Shown: one piece after another, positions 24,741 through 33,093 of the stretch
Layout of the letters: every line of letters begins with the position of its first letter
Numbering within the stretch: position 1 is the first letter of the stretch
Assembly: GCA_017632155.1 (NCBI GenBank)
Contig: JAGBRZ010000185.1
Coordinates: 1 to 64,000, forward strand
DNA length: 64,000 nt
Reading direction: 5' to 3'
From: Clostridia bacterium
GTDB lineage: Bacteria; Bacillota_A; Clostridia; Oscillospirales; CAG-272
The notes under the pieces: generated by a model
The model's database searches: none
What the model saw: the letters and a program-made list of their open reading frames with translations, nothing else
Told to the model about the DNA's origin: nothing
Program-made: the position numbers and the translations under genes

Positions 24741-25292
24741 TCATTCCTCCTTTACTATGTTTCTCAAAAATATGCGTACGTTTTCTTCAAGGGTTTCGAT
24801 GGTATCGTCGTTATTGATGTACCAGTCGAAGTCATATGTATCAAGGTTGGTTTCGCTTATGTGGTTCTTTTGTTCTTCGGTCATTTCCCGCCTGGGAGTT
24901 TGGCATTCCATGCGGGCGTTTGTTACGGGCGATGTCCACCTGTCTGTTCCGTTTGGCTGCATACCGTGAATCTCGCTGACATATCTTGTATCCGCCAGAA
25001 TGACATAGTCCCATTCTTCATAAAATGCGTTCAGAAGCTCTGCAATGATGTCCACCCACAGGGTCGGATAGTATTCTCTTCCCTTTTCTCCGATCCACTG
25101 CAAGAGGTTTCTGCCTTCTTCGTCTTTTTCTTCGTCCCAGTCGAAGAATTCTTTTGCAACAAATTTGACCGGGCCTCCAAAATGGGTGATCAGAGCGCGT
25201 TTGCCGTATTCCTTCTCAAGAACCCTTTTAGCTATTTTCGCCGCCTCATCTTTGCCGGATCCGGCTTTTCCGGAAATCAGGATGATCTTCAT
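24741..25292 (-). CDS. Deoxynucleoside monophosphate kinase-like P-loop kinase
   Basis: 183 residues. Walker A SGKAGSGKD at the N-terminus, a lid region with conserved Arg (ADTRYVSEIH, NARMECQTPRRE) and a C-terminal helix. Fits phage dNMP kinases that charge dNMPs to dNDPs. Directly upstream of nrdD, so the operon makes and phosphorylates deoxynucleotides. Confidence 0.75.
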   Translation of the reverse strand: MKIILISGKAGSGKDEAAKIAKRVLEKEYGKRALITHFGGPVKFVAKEFFDWDEEKDEEGRNLLQWIGEKGREYYPTLWVDIIAELLNAFYEEWDYVILADTRYVSEIHGMQPNGTDRWTSPVTNARMECQTPRREMTEEQKNHISETNLDTYDFDWYINNDDTIETLEENVRIFLRNIVKEE

Positions 25293-25462
25293 TCGTCGTC
25301 CTTTCTGTGGTACAGCTCGTCACCCTTTTTGGTGTGTCGCAGGTTGCGGTATTTATCTCTGTACGGGCATTTTGTGCCGGTACGTTTACAGCCATCGCAG
25401 ATTTTGAGCCACTGGGGGACAGCGAAACATTTCTGCTGTTTGTGTTTCGGGCGTCTGCTCAT
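25289..25462 (-). CDS. Small Cys-rich protein
   Basis: 57 residues: MSRRPKHKQQKCF at the start, then CDGCKRTGTKCPYRD and a Lys/Asp-rich tail. It shares 4-base overlaps with the genes on both sides (ATGA at 25462 and 25292), strong evidence that it is a real gene. The three or four Cys suggest a zinc knuckle. Function unknown. Confidence 0.6.
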   Translation of the reverse strand: MSRRPKHKQQKCFAVPQWLKICDGCKRTGTKCPYRDKYRNLRHTKKGDELYHRKDDE

Positions 25463-26094
25463 TCGTCGCCCTCTTCTTCGTCATACCCGTTCGGTTTCTT
25501 GTTAACCATATCGTTGACGCATTCAATCATCAATTCCTTGGCGGCATACCAACCCTCTTTCCATTCGGCGGACTTCCGCTCCAGAGGGTCGTTATATTCC
25601 TGCATATTCATGTAGGATACTGCCTGCTTCCAGTCAACTGTGAGATTGCTGTCAGTCTGGGCGAATCTGTTCTCATAGCGCCAGCCTATGTTGAACGGGA
25701 AAATCGCGTGGCAGGCAAGGTCTTTACATACAGTCATGAGATCATTTACGATCTGTTCCGCCGGAACTTCACCATAATCGCTCTGAATACTATACAGAGC
25801 ATCACAGCCGGAGCAGGAGCCATACCCGATGTATGTCAGGAAAAAATTACCTGGCTCGAACTTATCTGAGTCCATAGGGATCGCAAATACAAGATCGCCA
25901 CTGTAATCTCTATCGCCAAGCTGGATTATGGATCTTGTGCAAACATCACTCATCTCGTTCGGTTCGTTCCAGATGATATTGAAGGTCAAAGCGACAAGGG
26001 TTATATACTCGATGCTGCTTACATCAACTTGCTTCAGAGCTTCTCTGAGTTTCTTTTCGTTTCTGGCCCACTTTTCGGCCATTGCTTTCATCAT
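25459..26094 (-). CDS. Hypothetical protein
   Basis: 211 residues, soluble, acidic C-terminus (YDEEEGDE). Contains IEYITLVALTFNIIWNEP, FFLTYIGYGSCSGCDAL and DLMTVCKDLACHAIFPF. The CSGCD motif is the only notable signature. No family recognised; it belongs to the nucleotide-metabolism operon by position. Confidence 0.5.
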   Translation of the reverse strand: MMKAMAEKWARNEKKLREALKQVDVSSIEYITLVALTFNIIWNEPNEMSDVCTRSIIQLGDRDYSGDLVFAIPMDSDKFEPGNFFLTYIGYGSCSGCDALYSIQSDYGEVPAEQIVNDLMTVCKDLACHAIFPFNIGWRYENRFAQTDSNLTVDWKQAVSYMNMQEYNDPLERKSAEWKEGWYAAKELMIECVNDMVNKKPNGYDEEEGDE

Positions 26095-26100
26095 GTGTAT

Positions 26101-26493
26101 TTACCACCACATTTCTCTGATGATGATTGCCCAGATTTTTGGGATGTCATCTATGTGTTCTCTTTCCGCCGGGGTACACAGGTCGTAATCCTTGGTTATG
26201 GCTATCTGCAGGCTGGCGAGAAGGATGTCAATAAGAGCCGCAACGGTATATTCTTCCTCTCTGTATGTATACAGCTTGGACTTTTCGAGGTCGGTTATGG
26301 TAACATCGTTGAACATCATCAGGTGTTCGTACAGCCAGAGATAGAAGGTCTTATCCATATCCCAGGTTTCCCGGTCGTCGAAACCGTATGTTCTGCGCTG
26401 GATCCAGTGTCTGATGCGGGTTCTGAGGTGCTTTGGTCTGATTTTGTCGGGGCGGTATGTGGCTCCGGCTTTGTCGAGATATTTCCGTTTCAT
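26101..26493 (-). CDS. Hypothetical protein
   Basis: 130 residues. A basic N-terminus (MKRKYLDKAGATYRPDKIRP, RTRIRHWIQRRTYG) precedes a hydrophobic helical body and ends EREHIDDIPKIWAIIIREM. No motif recognised. Packed against its neighbours. Confidence 0.45.
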   Translation of the reverse strand: MKRKYLDKAGATYRPDKIRPKHLRTRIRHWIQRRTYGFDDRETWDMDKTFYLWLYEHLMMFNDVTITDLEKSKLYTYREEEYTVAALIDILLASLQIAITKDYDLCTPAEREHIDDIPKIWAIIIREMWW

Positions 26494-26724
26494 TTATGCC
26501 TCACTCTTAACATAGGCCTTTACCTTTTCGTTCCATTTCTGGGCAGCTTCCCAAAAATCAGAGGAGTCCAGATAGCTATCGCCTGTATACAGGATGGCTT
26601 CCAAATGCGGTTTTTCGAGCAGCGGAGTACAATGAATCTTTATGTGGCTTGCACCGATGTAACTTGTTCGCCGACGGATCTTCGGCTGTTTGCCGCACAC
26701 GGGACATGGAGACAGTTCAAACAT
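26494..26724 (-). CDS. Lar-like zinc-finger protein
   Basis: 76 residues from ATG 26724, with GGAGGAG upstream; an ATG at 26745 is possible but poorer. Opens MFELSPCPVCGKQPKIRR and contains a later Trp-rich helix (FWEAAQKWNEKVKAY). The layout (CPxCG near the N-terminus, W-N in the last helix) is that of restriction-alleviation Lar-type proteins. Anti-restriction activity is unproven. Confidence 0.5.
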   Translation of the reverse strand: MFELSPCPVCGKQPKIRRRTSYIGASHIKIHCTPLLEKPHLEAILYTGDSYLDSSDFWEAAQKWNEKVKAYVKSEA

Positions 26725-26968
26725 TGTGCTCCTCCCATGTAGCAAGGCCGGGGTTATCTTCGCCGGTTACGGGGTCTTTGGCTGCAGTGCCGCACAGGAC
26801 TTCAATGAAAGCGTCCATGCATTCCACGCAGTAGTAGGCGTCGAATACCATACCTTTATACTTCCCTTCTGTTACCGGCATATGGATATGGGCATTCTGG
26901 GCGGCGTCCTTATCGTCGAAGGGCTTGCCGCAGTTGCTGCAGGTGATCGGTTCTTTGGGCTTTTTCAA
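26717..26968 (-). CDS. Small zinc-binding protein
   Basis: 83 residues with ITCSNCGKPFDDKDAA and YYCVECMDAFIE knuckles, a treble-clef-like spacing. Overlaps both neighbours. Function unknown. Confidence 0.5.
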   Translation of the reverse strand: MKKPKEPITCSNCGKPFDDKDAAQNAHIHMPVTEGKYKGMVFDAYYCVECMDAFIEVLCGTAAKDPVTGEDNPGLATWEEHNV

Positions 26969-27186
26969 TTTGCGCTGACCTCCACTTCCTCGATTTTTTC
27001 CAGTGTTGCTTCCTTTATATCCTTATAGTTCCATTCTCTGTCAGCCAGCTTTTCGTAGGCTTCTTCCAGCGATTCGGCAGTAATCACCACCTCCGTAATG
27101 CTTTTGCCGGAGATGGTGAAATAGTACGTTTTTTCTCTGCCGTTGTAGGGGCCTGGATACAGGGGCTTTTTACTGGATGGCATCAA
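26965..27186 (-). CDS. Small hypothetical protein
   Basis: 73 residues, one alpha/beta domain (TYYFTISGKSITEVVITAES, LEEAYEKLADREW). Overlaps the SPFH gene by 17 bases and the zinc protein by 4. Function unknown. Confidence 0.45.
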   Translation of the reverse strand: MMPSSKKPLYPGPYNGREKTYYFTISGKSITEVVITAESLEEAYEKLADREWNYKDIKEATLEKIEEVEVSAN

Positions 27187-28210
27187 GGACTTCCTTTACG
27201 CCGACAAGTCCGGAGAAACCGTCGCCGTTTGTAATGATGGTCTTAACGGAGGGGTTGATAGCCTTTACAGCTTCTCTCTGGACATCCAGTTCCTTATCGC
27301 GGAAATAGTCTTCGGTGTATGCTTTCTGGGCTTCCAGTGCGGCTTCCTTTTCCAGCTTGGCTACTTCCACCTGCTGCTTGGCGATTTCTACCTGTGCCTG
27401 CGCTACAGCCAGTTCTGCTTCGGCGGCTCTTTCTCTTTCATAGGCGGCAGCATCTGCATCGGCCTGTCTCTGGAGCTTTTCCTTTTCGCTCTGGGCCTTC
27501 TGCTGGTCTACGATCTGCTGGTTGATTTCATCCTGCTTCTGTCTTTCCAGCTTGGCCAGTTCCACTGCGTTGATGGCGTTGGTCTTTTCCTGGATCTTCA
27601 TCTGGATATCTTCGGGCAGGTTGGGTGCGCCCAGTTCCAGATAGCACAGGTCAATACCGTAGGAATTCAGCAGCTCTTCTCCGATGGCCTGTTCGGCAGC
27701 GATACGCATATCTTCCAGTTCGGTCTGGATATCATATACGGAAACATCCTGTGACAGGGAGTTCAGGCGGCCTCTGGTGATGGCGTATACGTTTTCGTCG
27801 ATGATGCTTTCGTACTTCTTAGTGGAGAATGCCTGAATTACCTTGGGGATATCTACGAACTGGAGTTCCAGGTACACATCCATATCCACCTTCTTACCGT
27901 CGCTGGTCACTACGGTAATGGACATATCCTTACCATTCCAGTCATTTTCTGCGGGGCCGGTGAAGCTCACGCTGATCTTGGAAGTAGGATAATCCAGAAT
28001 AGACTGGGTGATAGGGTTGAGCAGGATGCGGCCGGTATGCTGTTCATTCAGAACGGAGGTACCGATGATAACGTCATCTTCCGCCTTTGCGCTTCTGTCA
28101 TAGATGTAACCCACGTAGCCGGGGTCCAGAACCTCATAAAATACGTTATAGCCGATAATGCCGAGTACGGCGATCACTACGGTCAGGACAAGTGCAATAA
28201 TTCCCTTCAT
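27170..28210 (-). CDS. SPFH/Band 7 (prohibitin-like) membrane-associated protein
   Basis: 346 residues. N-terminal TM anchor (IIALVLTVVIAVLGIIGYNV), SPFH domain at about 28-200 (DPGYVGYIYDR, DGKKVDMDVYLELQF, SYGIDLCYLELGAPNLP), then a long Ala/Glu/Lys-rich coiled coil (about 205-310) and a short C-terminal domain. SPFH proteins form cage-like membrane scaffolds. Phage homologues may protect against host proteases or organise replication at the membrane; the role here is unknown. Confidence 0.8.
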   Translation of the reverse strand: MKGIIALVLTVVIAVLGIIGYNVFYEVLDPGYVGYIYDRSAKAEDDVIIGTSVLNEQHTGRILLNPITQSILDYPTSKISVSFTGPAENDWNGKDMSITVVTSDGKKVDMDVYLELQFVDIPKVIQAFSTKKYESIIDENVYAITRGRLNSLSQDVSVYDIQTELEDMRIAAEQAIGEELLNSYGIDLCYLELGAPNLPEDIQMKIQEKTNAINAVELAKLERQKQDEINQQIVDQQKAQSEKEKLQRQADADAAAYERERAAEAELAVAQAQVEIAKQQVEVAKLEKEAALEAQKAYTEDYFRDKELDVQREAVKAINPSVKTIITNGDGFSGLVGVKEVLDAIQ

Positions 28211-28356
28211 TCTTCTTCGTCTCCTTTTTCATTCATTTCGTTTTCTTCTTCCGGATCTTTCATCAGATTCCGGTACCATTCGTACATTTCTTTCCGGCAG
28301 GCGATACCGAGCACAACGGCGACTGCCAGGATGAGAATTATTCCTCGGAGGGGCAT
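28207..28356 (-). CDS. Small single-TM protein upstream of SPFH gene
   Basis: 49 residues: MPLRGIILILAVAVVLGIAC forms a TM helix, followed by KEMYEWYRNLMKDPEEE and an acidic tail. The stop overlaps the SPFH start by 4 bases (ATGA) and it has GAGG upstream, so it is probably real. It may be a partner of the SPFH scaffold. Confidence 0.55.
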   Translation of the reverse strand: MPLRGIILILAVAVVLGIACRKEMYEWYRNLMKDPEEENEMNEKGDEEE

Positions 28357-29081
28357 TCGGACACCTCTTCATCTTTCTGCGCTGCGCGGCGGATGGCTTC
28401 TGCGAGAATCTCGATCTGGCGTTCCTTTTCCCGTTCTTCGGCTTCCCGTCTGGCGGCGGCTTCTCTGCGTTCCTGCCGCATCCGTTCTTCGTGTTCTTCC
28501 TTCTTCTTTTTCTTTGCTTCCTCGGCATCCTTCAGCTTCTGGCGATATGCCTTGGCGGCGCTGTTCACGATCTTCTTATAGTTTTCGCTGCCCAGCATTT
28601 TCTTGATGAGGCAGAAGGTGATACCGGCTTCGATAGAATATGTATCGTCGTCAGAACATACAGCGTGTTCCTTTGTGCCGTCGGCGAAGAATACGACCGT
28701 GGTTTTGTTATAGAAGGATTTTACATCGGTGATAACGGGGGCGGATTTCATGTTAGCGGACAGGTATACGGTGAAAGGGTTATTTACGTGGATTCTGTCC
28801 TGTTTGGATCGTGCGTAACGCAGGAGTTTTGCGGTATCCTCTTCGTTCAGATAGATTTCACAGACGCTGCGGGTCCCGGCTCCGGACATAAGCATTTCGT
28901 GTACATGAATCGTTTCCGGGGTCAACTCGCGGTCAGTGTCTCTGGAGATATCCGCATTCTCACAAGACGCGATTGAGCTTACCGCGTCGGAGACATCCCA
29001 TCCAATGCCTATTTTGGCACAGCTTATCGGAGTGTCGTAAGAAGCAATAGCTGCGTTCAACAAAGTATCTCTTTCGTTCAT
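28338..29081 (-). CDS. Hypothetical protein with C-terminal coiled coil
   Basis: 247 residues. The N-terminal ~165 residues form a mixed domain (NNPFTVYLSANMKSAPVITD, TTVVFFADGTKEHAVC); residues ~175-240 are a charged Lys/Glu/Arg helix (EEAKKKKKEEHEERMRQERR). The domain FYNKTTVVFFADGTKEHAVC recalls proteins found in other Firmicute phages, but I cannot name the family. Confidence 0.5.
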   Translation of the reverse strand: MNERDTLLNAAIASYDTPISCAKIGIGWDVSDAVSSIASCENADISRDTDRELTPETIHVHEMLMSGAGTRSVCEIYLNEEDTAKLLRYARSKQDRIHVNNPFTVYLSANMKSAPVITDVKSFYNKTTVVFFADGTKEHAVCSDDDTYSIEAGITFCLIKKMLGSENYKKIVNSAAKAYRQKLKDAEEAKKKKKEEHEERMRQERREAAARREAEEREKERQIEILAEAIRRAAQKDEEVSECPSEE

Positions 29082-29093
29082 TCAGGTTTCCTT

Positions 29094-29675
29094 TCAGATT
29101 GTATTCAGTTTCTGGTATTCGGCCAGGAGGACGGCCAGCTCGGGGCTCTTTCCGGCGAGGGTTTCATACAGGATTTCTTCCTGTACCTTTTTGATCTCCT
29201 GATCCATACGCTTTTTCAGTTCCTTGCGTCTGGCTTCGGTTTCTTTCCGTTTCTCAAAGGCGGAGAAGTCCAGTTTGCAGATGATCTCTCTTGTGGGGGC
29301 TTTGGTATCGTTTTTGTCCATAATATCCACTACCCTTGCTGTCTGATATCCGTTCTGCGTATCTACCAAAACGCAGTCTTCTACTTCGATATCTTCATCG
29401 AACAGAGCAAAGTCATACGTTTTGGATGTATCGAAGCCAGTCAGGAATTTGACGCCGGCCACTTTATAATTTCCTTGTACTGCCATTTTGTTTTCTCCTG
29501 TTTTCATAAGATTTTCTGTTTTGTAGTGCAGCATTATGTCTGTGTTGCGATAATTTTCAAGAATGACACCTACGCTGGCTCCGCCGTATGCTATGGAATC
29601 GACGTACCCGGTCATGCCATAGGTTTTCAGATCTGGGTTGATTACAGTTACTATATCGCCGCGGTTGAAGATCAT
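29094..29675 (-). CDS. Hypothetical protein with KOW/SH3-like N-terminus
   Basis: 193 residues. FNRGDIVTVINPDLKTYGMT is a KOW-like start, followed by a second beta domain (TYDFALFDEDIEVEDCVLVD) and a C-terminal helix. An internal ATG near residue 64 (MAVQGNYKVAG) could give a shorter product. No function recognised. Confidence 0.5.
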   Translation of the reverse strand: MIFNRGDIVTVINPDLKTYGMTGYVDSIAYGGASVGVILENYRNTDIMLHYKTENLMKTGENKMAVQGNYKVAGVKFLTGFDTSKTYDFALFDEDIEVEDCVLVDTQNGYQTARVVDIMDKNDTKAPTREIICKLDFSAFEKRKETEARRKELKKRMDQEIKKVQEEILYETLAGKSPELAVLLAEYQKLNTI

Positions 29676-29687
29676 ACTGTTTCCTCC

Positions 29688-30482
29688 TCAGTGGGCTTTC
29701 CGGTCTGCTTCATGGAGCGTGTCCACGAGAGTTTTCAGATACGGCGGCAGGTTCCGGTAGTATTTGGTATTCAGAGTCGGATCCATGTGGGTTGAAATCA
29801 GCCATGGGAGCAGAGGATCTGTCGGAGTTATCCCACAGGCTATCCATGCACCGATGTTCTGGTGGTTGTAATAGTGGGCCTCTTCGCTTATGGTTCCCTT
29901 TTTGTCCGTGAAGGTTCGTGTCCATGGCTTGCCGACATCGTGGTACTCTGCGGCTTCCAGCATTGTCCATGAATAGTCTACAAAATTTCCTTTTTCGGCG
30001 ACATAGTGCGCTGTAAGGTTGCAATGTTCACGGATGTTGTACCGGTGATGGGAATTGTCGTGGGGGATCTCCATGTTCAGCAGACAGGTAGTCTTGAACC
30101 GATTCTGGGCTTCTTCGGTCATGTTGTGTCTGACACGGATGGTGTGGATACCTTCGTCGTAATACGGCATCTGAAAACGGGACAGCCTCTGGAGGATTGT
30201 GGCGTCTGTGAGGTACTCGTTGATGCATGGCAACCACACGATATCCGCCACGATTTCTGTGTACGGTGGGATGTGCTTGAGGATGTCTGCCCGCTGTTTT
30301 CTAGTGAAGCAGTTCCCGCTGTACACGGCGCATTTCCAGTCCTGCAGAGTTTCCAGCAGTTCCGGCAGGTCGGATGGGTTATCGTACAGAAAAACCGGTT
30401 TGTCCGGGTAATCTTCCCTGATTGTGGCTGGGAGCTGTTCCCATGGGCAAATGCGAAGATACAGAGTGGGTCTGTCTATCAT
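29688..30482 (-). CDS. HD-domain protein fused to a degenerate kinase-like domain
   Basis: 264 residues. The C-terminal half has HD motifs: EHCNLTAHYV, EAAEYHDVGKP, NHQNIGAWI. The N-terminal half (about 1-125) resembles the C-terminal part of polynucleotide-kinase-like P-loop proteins (LQRLSRFQMPYYDEGIHTI) but has no Walker A motif. Phage ATP-binding/HD fusions usually keep the P-loop, so this one may have lost kinase activity and kept phosphohydrolase activity. Confidence 0.6.
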   Translation of the reverse strand: MIDRPTLYLRICPWEQLPATIREDYPDKPVFLYDNPSDLPELLETLQDWKCAVYSGNCFTRKQRADILKHIPPYTEIVADIVWLPCINEYLTDATILQRLSRFQMPYYDEGIHTIRVRHNMTEEAQNRFKTTCLLNMEIPHDNSHHRYNIREHCNLTAHYVAEKGNFVDYSWTMLEAAEYHDVGKPWTRTFTDKKGTISEEAHYYNHQNIGAWIACGITPTDPLLPWLISTHMDPTLNTKYYRNLPPYLKTLVDTLHEADRKAH

Positions 30483-30550
30483 CCTGTATTCACGCGATCC
30501 AGACCGAGAGAGATGAGGCCGTTTGTATAATTGAGTCTTCCGCCGCTCAT
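30479..30550 (-). CDS. Possible 23-residue peptide before the HD gene
   Basis: MSGGRLNYTNGLISLGLD... with AAAGGAAT upstream and a 4-base overlap (ATGA) with the HD gene. It might be a leader peptide that couples translation. Short, so uncertain. Confidence 0.25.
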   Translation of the reverse strand: MSGGRLNYTNGLISLGLDRVNTG

Positions 30551-30591
30551 TTGGATTCCTTTCTTTCTTATTTTGATTTGCCGTTTCCGGC

Positions 30592-30666
30592 TGGCTGGGG
30601 TAGTTGGATTCGAACCAACGAATGCAGGGATCAAAGTCCTGTGTCTTACCGCTTGACGATACCCCA
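30592..30666 (-). tRNA. tRNA-Gln (TTG)
   Basis: Acceptor TGGGGTA/TACCCCA, T-arm GTTGG-TTCGAAT-CCAAC, anticodon loop CTTTGAT with anticodon TTG. Discriminator G and an encoded CCA end. Full cloverleaf. Confidence 0.93.
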
Positions 30667-31114
30667 GTAATCCCGGCCTGAAGTCGGGACTACAGCTTTG
30701 TAAAACAGTAGGGAGATTGTTAAGCACCGTTGCTCCCTTCGGTGCTCCACGGATTAAACGGGTGCGTGGCCACCTCATGACAGCTATTTCTGCCGCTTTG
30801 CGCCTTGCACTTAGGGAGTCGAACCCTTGCCAGTCATGCTGTCTTATGGCTGGCCGTCCTCCACAGTTCGGGGACTCGAACCCCTCTGCGGCGGCAGAAG
30901 CGCTTTCGGGACAGAGATGCAGAGGCCGGACTATCCCGGGTTCCAGTGTGCATACATCTCCTTGGTGTCCCAAGGCACCCACCATTACGAATGCTGCTCA
31001 CATACATTTTTCATAGCAGGAGAAGACTCTCTATCTAACTCGCGGCTGGCAAACCGCTTCATAGAGCGAGAACCGGCCTTCCGGATTCTCAAACATCGTG
31101 CCGGGGGTTCCGGC
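30667..31114 (-). other. Structured spacer between tRNA-Gln and tRNA-Pro with orphan T-arm-like hairpins
   Basis: 448 bases with no convincing gene. It holds TCCCG/CGGGA and AGCACCG/CGGTGCT hairpins and two perfect T-arm-like elements on the minus strand (AGGG-TTCGACT-CCCT at 30813-30827 and GGGG-TTCGAGT-CCCC at 30870-30884). TGCAC (30952-30948) can pair with GTGCA (30810-30806) to close a 147-base multi-hairpin fold. I could not complete a normal cloverleaf for either T-arm. Confidence 0.4.
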
Positions 31115-31189
31115 TGGTCGAGATGACAGGGATCGAACCTGCGATTTCCGGTTCCCAAAACCGGAGCCATACCACTTGGCTACATCTCG
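31115..31189 (-). tRNA. tRNA-Pro (TGG)
   Basis: Acceptor CGAGATG/CATCTCG, anticodon stem CCGGT/ACCGG around TTTGGGA (anticodon TGG), T-arm GCAGG-TTCGATC-CCTGT, discriminator A, encoded CCA. Confidence 0.93.
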
Positions 31190-31213
31190 GTATGCCCCAC
31201 AGGGGGGCTTTGG

Positions 31214-32314
31214 TCATGCGAGTTTGTGGATGTTTTTAGAGAGGACGCGGGAGATCGTAAGGGATTTAATCTTTCTGGCTTTGATTCTTGCGAATTCTTC
31301 GTCGGAATCGCAATCATCTCTGTCGGTTGTGACCTTTATGGATGCTGGATCTGCCGTATATGCGCCGGAGATGGGATCCATATAGATGGCGTCCATATCG
31401 AACTCGATCCGGAAACCGGGGCCGCCGATACCGCAAAACCAGTGTTTATACTCGTCATATCCGTTATCGAAATATGCGTACGAGAAGTCGTCGCTCCCTG
31501 CTGTACCGTCACTCAGGACAACCTTGATCTTATATTTTGCGCCGCGTTCTCTGGAGATGTTCAGGTCTTCCATAGTTTCTTCCAGATCATAGCCACGGTT
31601 CAGCTCTTCTGCGATTGCCCGGAGACAGTCGTATGTGAGGTTTGCCATGGAGCTGTAGGAGATCACCTTACTGAGCACGTCGTCGGACGGGGTGGTGAGT
31701 TTATCGGTCATGTATTCCCGGATTTCTTCGGCGGTGGGCGGGGTCATAGTGAAGTGGTAATAGAATCGGCCGGGGCGATCCAGCAGGCACTCATTGAGCT
31801 TTTTAGTATCGTTGCAGGTGATCACGAACAACTTTTTGCCGCTGTCGGTGCCGTCAAACATGGGGAGCAGTTCGGTCTGGGGGTCGCTGTCTTCCTTCTT
31901 GGAGAAGACCTTTTCGAACTCATCGAAGAGGACGATCACTTCCTGCTGAATCGAGGAGAGAAAATCGGCTACGCCGGGAATGTAATCGCTGACCAGAATC
32001 ACGGGGTACCCTTTGGCGATGCCTTTTTCGATCAGCAGTCTGGCGAACAGGGATTTACCTACGCCTCTGGGGCCGGAGAGCATAACGCCGAAATTGCGGT
32101 CGGTCTTTTCATATCCGGAGAGGATCTTGTCGGTTTTGACGGAGGACTTGCCGTAGATCTTTTCTTCCTTTACGGCCAGGGGCGGGCGGGATTCCAGAAA
32201 GAAGCCGGTGTACTTGGCGAAGCGGACGTCATATGCGCCGGCGGGGAGGGTCTTCATGGTCTGGAGGTCGTCGCTGTAGATCTGGTAGCGGGTACCACTG
32301 TTGACAATGTTCAT
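31214..32314 (-). CDS. AAA+ ATPase (ATP-dependent remodelling type)
   Basis: 366 residues. Walker A GPRGVGKS (about residue 81), Walker B VIVLFDEFEK, sensor 1 VITCND and arginine finger region LLDRPGRFYY define a classical AAA+ module; the C-terminal ~100 residues form a separate domain ending KSLTISRVLSKNIHKLA. It probably remodels protein or nucleic-acid complexes. Overlaps the upstream gene by 4 bases. Specific target unknown. Confidence 0.8.
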   Translation of the reverse strand: MNIVNSGTRYQIYSDDLQTMKTLPAGAYDVRFAKYTGFFLESRPPLAVKEEKIYGKSSVKTDKILSGYEKTDRNFGVMLSGPRGVGKSLFARLLIEKGIAKGYPVILVSDYIPGVADFLSSIQQEVIVLFDEFEKVFSKKEDSDPQTELLPMFDGTDSGKKLFVITCNDTKKLNECLLDRPGRFYYHFTMTPPTAEEIREYMTDKLTTPSDDVLSKVISYSSMANLTYDCLRAIAEELNRGYDLEETMEDLNISRERGAKYKIKVVLSDGTAGSDDFSYAYFDNGYDEYKHWFCGIGGPGFRIEFDMDAIYMDPISGAYTADPASIKVTTDRDDCDSDEEFARIKARKIKSLTISRVLSKNIHKLA

Positions 32315-32739
32315 TCTGCTGCTCCTTTGTAGACAGGTGAATTTTTGAGAGATTCGATTTCATTCTGCAGGACTTCTGTCTGTGACTGCAGGTTCATCAG
32401 CTGTTTTTCCTTTTGCTCGATCAGCATTTTCATGGCTTTTTTCCTTTTCCGTTTGCGGAGTTCTGCGTAGGTGGTATCAGACGGTCTTTCCCAAAGATAG
32501 ACTCTTTGGTATGCAGCGTCCAGGAATTTGGTCAAGCTGTAATACCGATCGAATTCGTCTATATTGTCGTACACGTACCGCAGGCGCATTCCGGTCAGGT
32601 TTTCGTCTCCGCCGCGGATAAACCATACGGAGGTTTTGTTGATATAGGCGACTTTATATCGCTCGATGTGGACTTCGTTTTTTCTGTTGATGTACAGCTC
32701 GTATATGTAGCGATGCTTGCTGAGAGTGGATTTGTCCAT
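32311..32739 (-). CDS. Hypothetical protein with C-terminal coiled coil, paired with the AAA+ ATPase
   Basis: 142 residues. N-terminal beta domain (YIYELYINRKNEVHIERY, VWFIRGGDENLTG) and a basic C-terminal helix (ELRKRKRKKAMKMLIEQKEK, LQSQTEVLQNEIESL). Translational overlap with the ATPase suggests an adaptor for it. Confidence 0.5.
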   Translation of the reverse strand: MDKSTLSKHRYIYELYINRKNEVHIERYKVAYINKTSVWFIRGGDENLTGMRLRYVYDNIDEFDRYYSLTKFLDAAYQRVYLWERPSDTTYAELRKRKRKKAMKMLIEQKEKQLMNLQSQTEVLQNEIESLKNSPVYKGAAE

Positions 32740-32766
32740 CGGAGGTTGTCCTTTCTGTGAGATGAA

Positions 32767-32839
32767 TGGGACGCCTGTGATTTGAACACAGAGCCTGCTG
32801 GTTATGAGCCAGTTGCGCTAACCGTTGCGCCAGCGTCCC
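32767..32839 (-). tRNA. tRNA-Met (CAT)
   Basis: Acceptor GGGACGC/GCGTCCC, anticodon loop CTCATAA (CAT), T-arm CTGTG-TTCAAAT-CACAG. CCA not encoded. An elongator Met or a lysidine-modified Ile tRNA cannot be excluded. Confidence 0.9.
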
Positions 32840-32917
32840 GTAGATCCAGTCGGCGTGTCGGCACTCACGCATCTCCTAACAATGGGTGACGGCTGCCCGT
32901 TCCGTCCTTGACTGGAA

Positions 32918-32998
32918 TAGCTGTGCTCAGGATCGAACTGAGAACCTGCAACATATAATATTTTGAGATTGCCGCTCTGCCAATTGAGCTACACAGCT
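32918..32998 (-). tRNA. tRNA with apparent 15-base anticodon loop
   Basis: Perfect acceptor AGCTGTG/CACAGCT, D-arm GCTC/GAGC, variable loop AGGTT and T-arm CTCAG-TTCGATC-CTGAG. The anticodon stem GCAAT/GTTGC encloses CTCAAAATATTATAT, eight bases more than normal. Removing TATTATAT would leave anticodon CAA (Leu); removing CTCAAAAT would leave TAT (Ile). CCA not encoded. Confidence 0.7.
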
Positions 32999-33093
32999 TA
33001 TAGTTGCCCCTGCACCGGATTCCGCCGATGCTTTAACCGGCTGGCCGCCGGGATCATTTGTCTTCACTAAGTTAGCCTGAGATTATTGTCACA

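Noticed and set aside
30479..30985. 168-residue frame across the tRNA-Gln region
   Set aside because: It reads through a tRNA gene and structured spacer; the composition is not protein-like.
30985..31170. 61-residue frame across tRNA-Pro
   Set aside because: It begins inside the tRNA gene. A 25-residue piece after it has no ribosome site.
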